Shown here: in pieces, positions 59,191 through 64,000 of the stretch
Numbering within the stretch: position 1 is the first letter of the stretch
Layout: each line of letters starts with the position of its first letter
From: Xylona heveae TC161
Taxonomy: Eukaryota > Ascomycota > Xylonomycetes > Xylonales > Xylonaceae
Reading direction: 5' to 3'
Assembly: GCF_001619985.1 (NCBI RefSeq)
Contig: NW_017264199.1
Location: 682,001 to 746,000 of the forward strand
DNA: 64,000 nucleotides
Position numbers and translations under genes: made by a program
Notes under the pieces: generated by a model
Databases searched by the model: none
Told to the model about the DNA's origin: nothing
Seen by the model: the letters and a program-made list of their open reading frames with translations, nothing else

Positions 59191-61659
59191 ATGCGCGGAC
59201 ATTGTCGGTCGCTCATTCAGCGCATTACTGGTCCTCTTTTACACGCTTCACTGGGACAAACAAACCGGTCTCTGGTACCTTCTGGATACTCGAAATTATT
59301 GCCCTCCTTTCGGCTGCAGACACAAGCAGCGACAATAACTTCCTGTTCACTGGCAAACCGATATTACATCAGAAGAATTTCCCGGCAATATTCAACCATG
59401 GCTTCCTTGGAGCACACGCATACCCAGTCAATGGACGAGCTCGCCGCAACGCTCAAATCTGTGGGGATTTCCGATGTGCCCCAATTTCCGAATGCGCACC
59501 CAAACATCAATCCTATTGACATCTACCGTGCTCACTTGACCGAGATTCTTGCGCCTATTTCAGGAGTCGACGCCAAGATTATCTATCCCGCACTACAATG
59601 GACCCAAACTTTGGACAAAGGTGACCTGATTCTGCCTGTGCCGGCTCTCAGAGTCAAGGGAAAGAAGCCCAATGAGCTTGCGGCTGAACTGGGTGATAAG
59701 GTATGTCTCCCTTGGAATTTTCGAACGTATATGAGAGCGACTCTTGCATCTAGTCTATAAGATGGTTTTCCCTCTGCTCATCTTAGAAACTGTGTCACCC
59801 GATCAATACTGTTCTTTCTTCTGTGCTTCCAGCTGGTTTTGCTAATAGCTGTGATTATAGTTTCCCGAGTCTCCGCTCGTTGAGAAGCCGCTTGTGAATG
59901 GCACTTTCCTTCAATTCTTTTTCAAACCCGCCTCTTTAACCAAGATTGTTCTGCCGTCTATTCTCAAGAACCAAGAATCGTATGGTTTGAATCCCTTCAA
60001 CGGTTTGCGCGATGCAGCCGACGCTTCAAAAGGTCGCAAGAAGATTGTCGTAGAGTTTTCCTCGCCCAACATTGCAAAGCCCTTCCACGCTGGCCATCTT
60101 CGAAGTACCATCATTGGAGGATTCCTCTCCAACCTTTACCAAGGCGCCGGATGGGATGTTGTCCGAATGAACTATCTTGGTGATTGGGGAAAGCAATATG
60201 GTGTGCTTGCAGTGGGCTATGAGCGCTTCGGTGACGAGCAGAAGCTCCTCCAGAACCCCATCGGCCACCTTTTCGATGTCTACGTTAAGATCAACGATGT
60301 CTCCCGCGCCGAGAAAGAGAAGACGGACCCCCTGAAGAAGGAGATCGAGGACGGAAAGGCAAAGGGCGAGGACGTTTCCCAGAAAGAGAAGGAGCTGGAG
60401 CGCCTTCTTGATGAGAGCATTGACGAGCAGGCACGGAAATACTTCAAGCGCATGGAGGGAGGTGACAAGGATGCACTCGCTGTGTGGCAGAAGTTCCGCG
60501 ATCTCAGCATTGACCGTTACAAGAAGACCTATAGCCGTCTGAACATTCACTACGATGTGTACTCCGGCGAGTCTCAGATAAAAGAAGAGAGCATGAACAA
60601 AGCGGCGAAGCTCCTGGAGGAAAGGGGCGTATCGAAGGTTTCGGATGGAGCGGTTATTGTCGATCTCACTCCTCATTCGAAGAAGCTGGGCAAGGCCCTC
60701 GTGCGGAAGAAGGACGGTACGAGCTTGTACTTGACGAGAGATATTGGTGCTGCCGTGGAACGTCACGAGACATACAACTTTGACAAGATGATCTATGTCG
60801 TTGCATCGCAGCAAGACCTGCATTTGGCTCAACTCTTCAAGATTGAAGAGCTCATGGGAAACAAGCACATTTCTGACAAGTGCCAGCATATCAACTTTGG
60901 TATGGTGTTGGGCATGAGTACTAGAAAGGGAACAGTGAAGTTCTTGGATGACATTCTCCGCGATGTTGGCGAGAAAATGCACGAGGTCATGAAGACGAAC
61001 GAGACCAAGTACCAGCAGGTTGAGAACCCTGAGGCTACTGCTGATATTCTTGCCATTTCCTCTGTCATGGTCCAGGATATGAGCGCGAAGAGGTACGCCT
61101 TTTGTGATGCCAATTGGCTATTGTTGTCTCCTCTGTTACCAATATCGTGACTAACGTATTCAATCATTCCAGAATTAACAACTACGAATTCTCGCTGGAG
61201 CGGATGACATCCTTCGAGGGCGATACAGGCCCATACCTCCAATATGCGCACGCCCGTCTTTGCAGTATCACCCGCAAGGCCGACGTTCCTCGCGAGGCGT
61301 TGGCTACCGCTGACTTCTCCCTCCTCAAGGAGTCCCACGCCATTGATCTTATTCGCTCGCTCGCACAGTGGCCCGACGTGTTCCAGAATACGCTCAAGAC
61401 TCTTGAGCCTGTCACTGTGCTCACCTATCTGTTCAAGATGACTCACATGCTGAGCTCATCATACGATGTACTCAAGGTTGTCGGCAGTGAGCCTGAAGTC
61501 AAGGTGGCCCGTATGGCTCTTTACGAGACTGCCAGACAGGTTCTCAATAACGGAATGCGGCTGTTGGGTTTGGACCCTGTTGAGCGGTAAGTCAAACAGT
61601 GTCCCTCTAATATTTCCCCGTCGAAACCAAAGCTGATGAGTTTCGATAACAGCATGTAA
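59191..61659 (+). CDS. Arginyl-tRNA synthetase, two in-frame starts (mitochondrial and cytosolic)
   Basis: Charges tRNA-Arg with arginine. From the inner ATG at 59398, four exons fit in phase: 59398-59700, 59861-61092, 61173-61586 and 61653-61659, giving 651 residues, the usual cytosolic length. The class I HIGH signature is HAGH in SSPNIAKPFHAGHLRS; the KMSKS loop is replaced by GMSTRKG, as is normal for this enzyme. The C-terminal anticodon-binding domain ends NGMRLLGLDPVERM. The last exon is only 7 bp. The frame stays open upstream to ATG 59191, adding 69 residues with no Asp or Glu, many Arg and Ser, and RRISRQYS just before the inner Met: a mitochondrial presequence. Context is weak at 59191 (T at -3) and strong at 59398 (A at -3, G at +4), fitting leaky scanning. 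Confidence 0.93.
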
Positions 61660-62841
61660 TTCACCCCCCAATATATGCCGAATTTTTAAAGGAAAAGTTA
61701 GAATCAAAAATACGCCAGCGATGATATCTGAACTTTTATGTAGTTCGAATTTTTTTTTCTTTATTAGATGATCTCACTTAGAAAACTTCGAAGCATACTT
61801 CATATCGTTAAAAAAATATCCACTTTGGTGCATTGACGTATTAATTCTTTTTGTTAAGCATGTGATCGTACGTTGTGATATAGTAGCCGGGCCTAGTCCG
61901 CCAATTTCCCATACTAACGTTCACATTGGCAAATAATGGTCCAATAAATTCTTATTCCTCTACGTACGGAGCGTAGTAAGTCGTTTTGCCTGAGCTAGGT
62001 AGTTATGCTGAGGAGCGAACCAGGAACTGGCGCCGTTGCTTGCCCATGCAATTGGAGATCATGACGTCAAAGGGTTTGTTATTTATCAGTTATCGCGCTA
62101 AGAACGATGCAAAGCATCCGTCCTTGTTCTGCAGGGTTAGGTGGTATCATATTCTTTATGGGTGCCCTATTATGATATCTGCTAATATATAATGCCTACA
62201 TGAATGAAAGGAATTAATTATTGCTCTTATCGTTGCTCTTGGTTCCATGTATTTATGTCGATCGAGATGGATCGATCCCACAACATGCTCTTTAATTGAA
62301 CGGTTCGCTTCGCATCCGCAGCGCAGCCGCACACCGCTCCACCGGTAGGTTGATGCCAACAATTGGAAACCTCGGTTGAGGCTTGGGGGTACTTTTTTGT
62401 GTTTAGCCTGTTTTGAGTGTTGCACGTTCCTTGGTCAGCCATGACGTGAGTCGCGAAAAGAGAGGGAACAATGGAAAGCTCGAGCCAAAGAGCTTGCTGC
62501 CTTTCGCTTGTCGTTAAAGCTGGTTTCATAACTACGAGTAGGGAACAAACTGGGTTCAGCCAATCGCGGAGCTAGTTTCCCATCAACAAGTAATCTACTC
62601 TCGTGCTCTTCCTCGTCACTAAAGTTAACTTCCATTTCTTAATTTTTTTGAATTCAATCCCATTACATCTTTCCTGTCTCCTCAAGGGGCGCTTCCTTGG
62701 CTCCCGAAACTATCCTATTAACCTCATTTGATTTTTTGCTTTGTCGAGCCTTGAAGTCTCTCCTACCGTATCAATCTTCTTTGGTTTTCATTTGGTGCTT
62801 TCACCGCCAATCGCGGTTCCCTCCATCGAGGCCCCTCCACC
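61660..62841. other. Intergenic
   Basis: AT-rich 3' region of the synthetase gene (61680-61860, with a T-run at 61747-61760), then the upstream region of the last gene. 62640-62841 is T- and C-rich on the plus strand, as in a fungal leader. No other gene is recognised. Confidence 0.5.
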
Positions 62842-63803
62842 ATGGGCGCAAGTACAAACGGACGTCCTGCCCAAGCGAAGCAACGGGCGTCAAATGGAGC
62901 CTTCACGACTGCCCCGACGTATTCTAGCTCTGCTGGGAAGAAGAGTTTCTCGGGAACGGTGTCGAGTGTTGCACTTCGGTGAGTACGGATTATTGAAACC
63001 ACTAAACTCTCTGAGCTCTCTCATGTCGAGGGAGGAGCAGACGCGCAGAGAAGAGATCCGTCTAAGCTAACAACAAGCTTAGACTTATTGTATGGTATGC
63101 CATACTCACGGCCCTTTTCCGGTGCCCTTCGTCACTTGATGACCTCACCGCCGAATCTCCCAAGATTTGCAAGCCTTTCTTGAGCACACGTGCTAGTCTC
63201 ACGCCTTACGTGACACCATACTACGATACCTACGCGGCGCCCTATGTTGCTGGAGTTCGTCCTTACTTTGACCGCATTGAAAAGGACGTGGTCTCACCAG
63301 TCGTGGGTTTCAGCAAAAACACTTACGCCACGCACGGTGCTCCGCATGTAAAGAAATTGCAAGACTATGGGCTCCAGGAATGGGAAAGAACTATCTCTCC
63401 AAAGGTAGACGCTGCTAGAGCTGAGGCGAAGAAGCAATATGACGCTTCCCTTGGTCCGCATGTCGACAAGGCGTACAATGCCGCCTCCCCGTATTACCTG
63501 GCTTCTCGCGGCAAGGTCCTCCAAATCTACCAGACGCACGTTCTCCCGTCATATAATGCCGTTCAACCGCATCTCAAGCAAGGATATGAATTGAGCTACG
63601 ACTTCACAGTCAATACCGCTGTTCCCTATACTCGCTCGGGACTGGCATCTCTCGCGGAGTTTTTGAACAAGAACCTTTGGCCCAAGCTGAAGATTCTCTA
63701 TGGCGAAAGTGTTGAGCCTCAGTTGCTTCGAATCGGCGAACGACTTGGTAGATACAAGGACGCAAAAGCCTTGAAAGAGGCGGTCCAGGAAGTTGATAGG
63801 TGA
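62842..63803 (+). CDS. Conserved fungal protein with repeated PYY/PHV-type helices, function unknown
   Basis: Two exons, 62842-62978 and 63083 onward, join in phase at an Arg codon. If translation runs to the TGA at 63801-63803 the product has 285 residues. A short polar N-terminus is followed by a hydrophobic stretch (LIVWYAILTALF) that may be an anchor or signal, then a region of recurring motifs: TPYYDTYAAPYVAGVRPYFD, HGAPHVKKLQDYG, LGPHVDKAYNAASPYY, VQPHLKQGYE. This resembles amphipathic perilipin-like repeats, an inference. I recall relatives in Aspergillus carrying the label hoxa13, but no homeodomain is present. A GTGAGA donor lies exactly at 63800, so the gene may instead continue past a third intron, possibly beyond the window. 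Confidence 0.75.
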
Positions 63804-64000
63804 GAGACACTACTTGCTTTGTATCTCAGGCGATAGATGGAGTGTTGCCTTCATTTGCTCGTGTTTAGATCAATTTGACCCGTTTCTTTTTACTTGAGAC
63901 ATCTGTGTAGCATGTGGAAGGCTCTTTTGCGACTGCTATTGTGCACATGAAGCTGTAGTACGGCTACCTCGTCATTCGAATCATAGCAGAGTATCTACAT
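63804..64000. other. End of window, 3' region or further exons of the last gene
   Basis: Three AG acceptors in phase with a donor at 63800 (near 63830, 63868 and 63911) each lead to a stop within 2 to 15 codons, so the end of the gene is unresolved. Confidence 0.3.

Noticed and set aside
60026-60982. 318-codon open frame antisense to arginyl-tRNA synthetase
   Set aside because: Opposite a conserved exon; Leu/Val-rich composition is that of an antisense shadow.

Overview
This window is nuclear DNA of a filamentous ascomycete (Pezizomycotina). Evidence: every conserved gene is split by short introns (mostly 49-100 bp) with GT..AG ends; calmodulin has an exon holding only its ATG; and there are fungus-specific families (NudE, KlpA-type kinesin-14, DUF6590, fungal Med20 and Tlg2). 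The class cannot be fixed from sequence alone; Leotiomycetes or Eurotiomycetes look plausible. No rRNA, tRNA, CRISPR, transposon or virus-derived element was recognised.

Layout. 1-9,073: about 9 kb with no supportable gene, holding pyrimidine-rich tracts and short tandem repeats. 9,074-16,204 (-): acetyl-CoA carboxylase. 19,301-21,130 (-): NudE. 22,948-24,811 (+): APC-superfamily permease. 26,174-28,336 (+): Ser/Thr kinase. 29,048-31,131 (+): mitochondrial dihydroxy-acid dehydratase. 32,541-35,727 (-): kinesin-14. 36,711-38,288 (+): Rtt103-like CTD-binding protein. 39,143-40,295 (-): unknown coiled-coil protein. 41,106-42,512 (-): Tlg2/syntaxin-16 SNARE, divergent from calmodulin at 43,538-44,512 (+). 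45,489-46,421 (-): Mediator subunit 20, divergent from a GH47 mannosidase at 47,160-49,237 (+). 49,711-51,713 (-): a nine-exon DUF6590 gene reconstructed here, almost invisible as open frames. 52,435-53,928 and 55,874-58,684 (+): two intronless genes of unknown function. 59,191-61,659 (+): arginyl-tRNA synthetase with an in-frame mitochondrial leader. 62,842-63,803 (+): a conserved fungal protein of unknown function.

The genes are mostly housekeeping and do not form a cluster: lipid precursor synthesis (ACC), branched-chain amino acids (Ilv3), microtubule motors (NudE, kinesin-14), transcription (Rtt103, Med20), membrane traffic and glycan trimming (Tlg2, mannosidase), calcium signalling and translation. 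The most notable points are the hidden DUF6590 gene, the two-start arginyl-tRNA synthetase, a recurring pattern of very small first exons, a mannosidase intron whose alternative acceptor would remove the metal-binding C-terminus, and a strong perfect hairpin in an intergenic stretch. I found nothing that amounts to a wholly new biological system. Exon boundaries were worked out by eye from splice signals and reading phase; they are not backed by RNA data.
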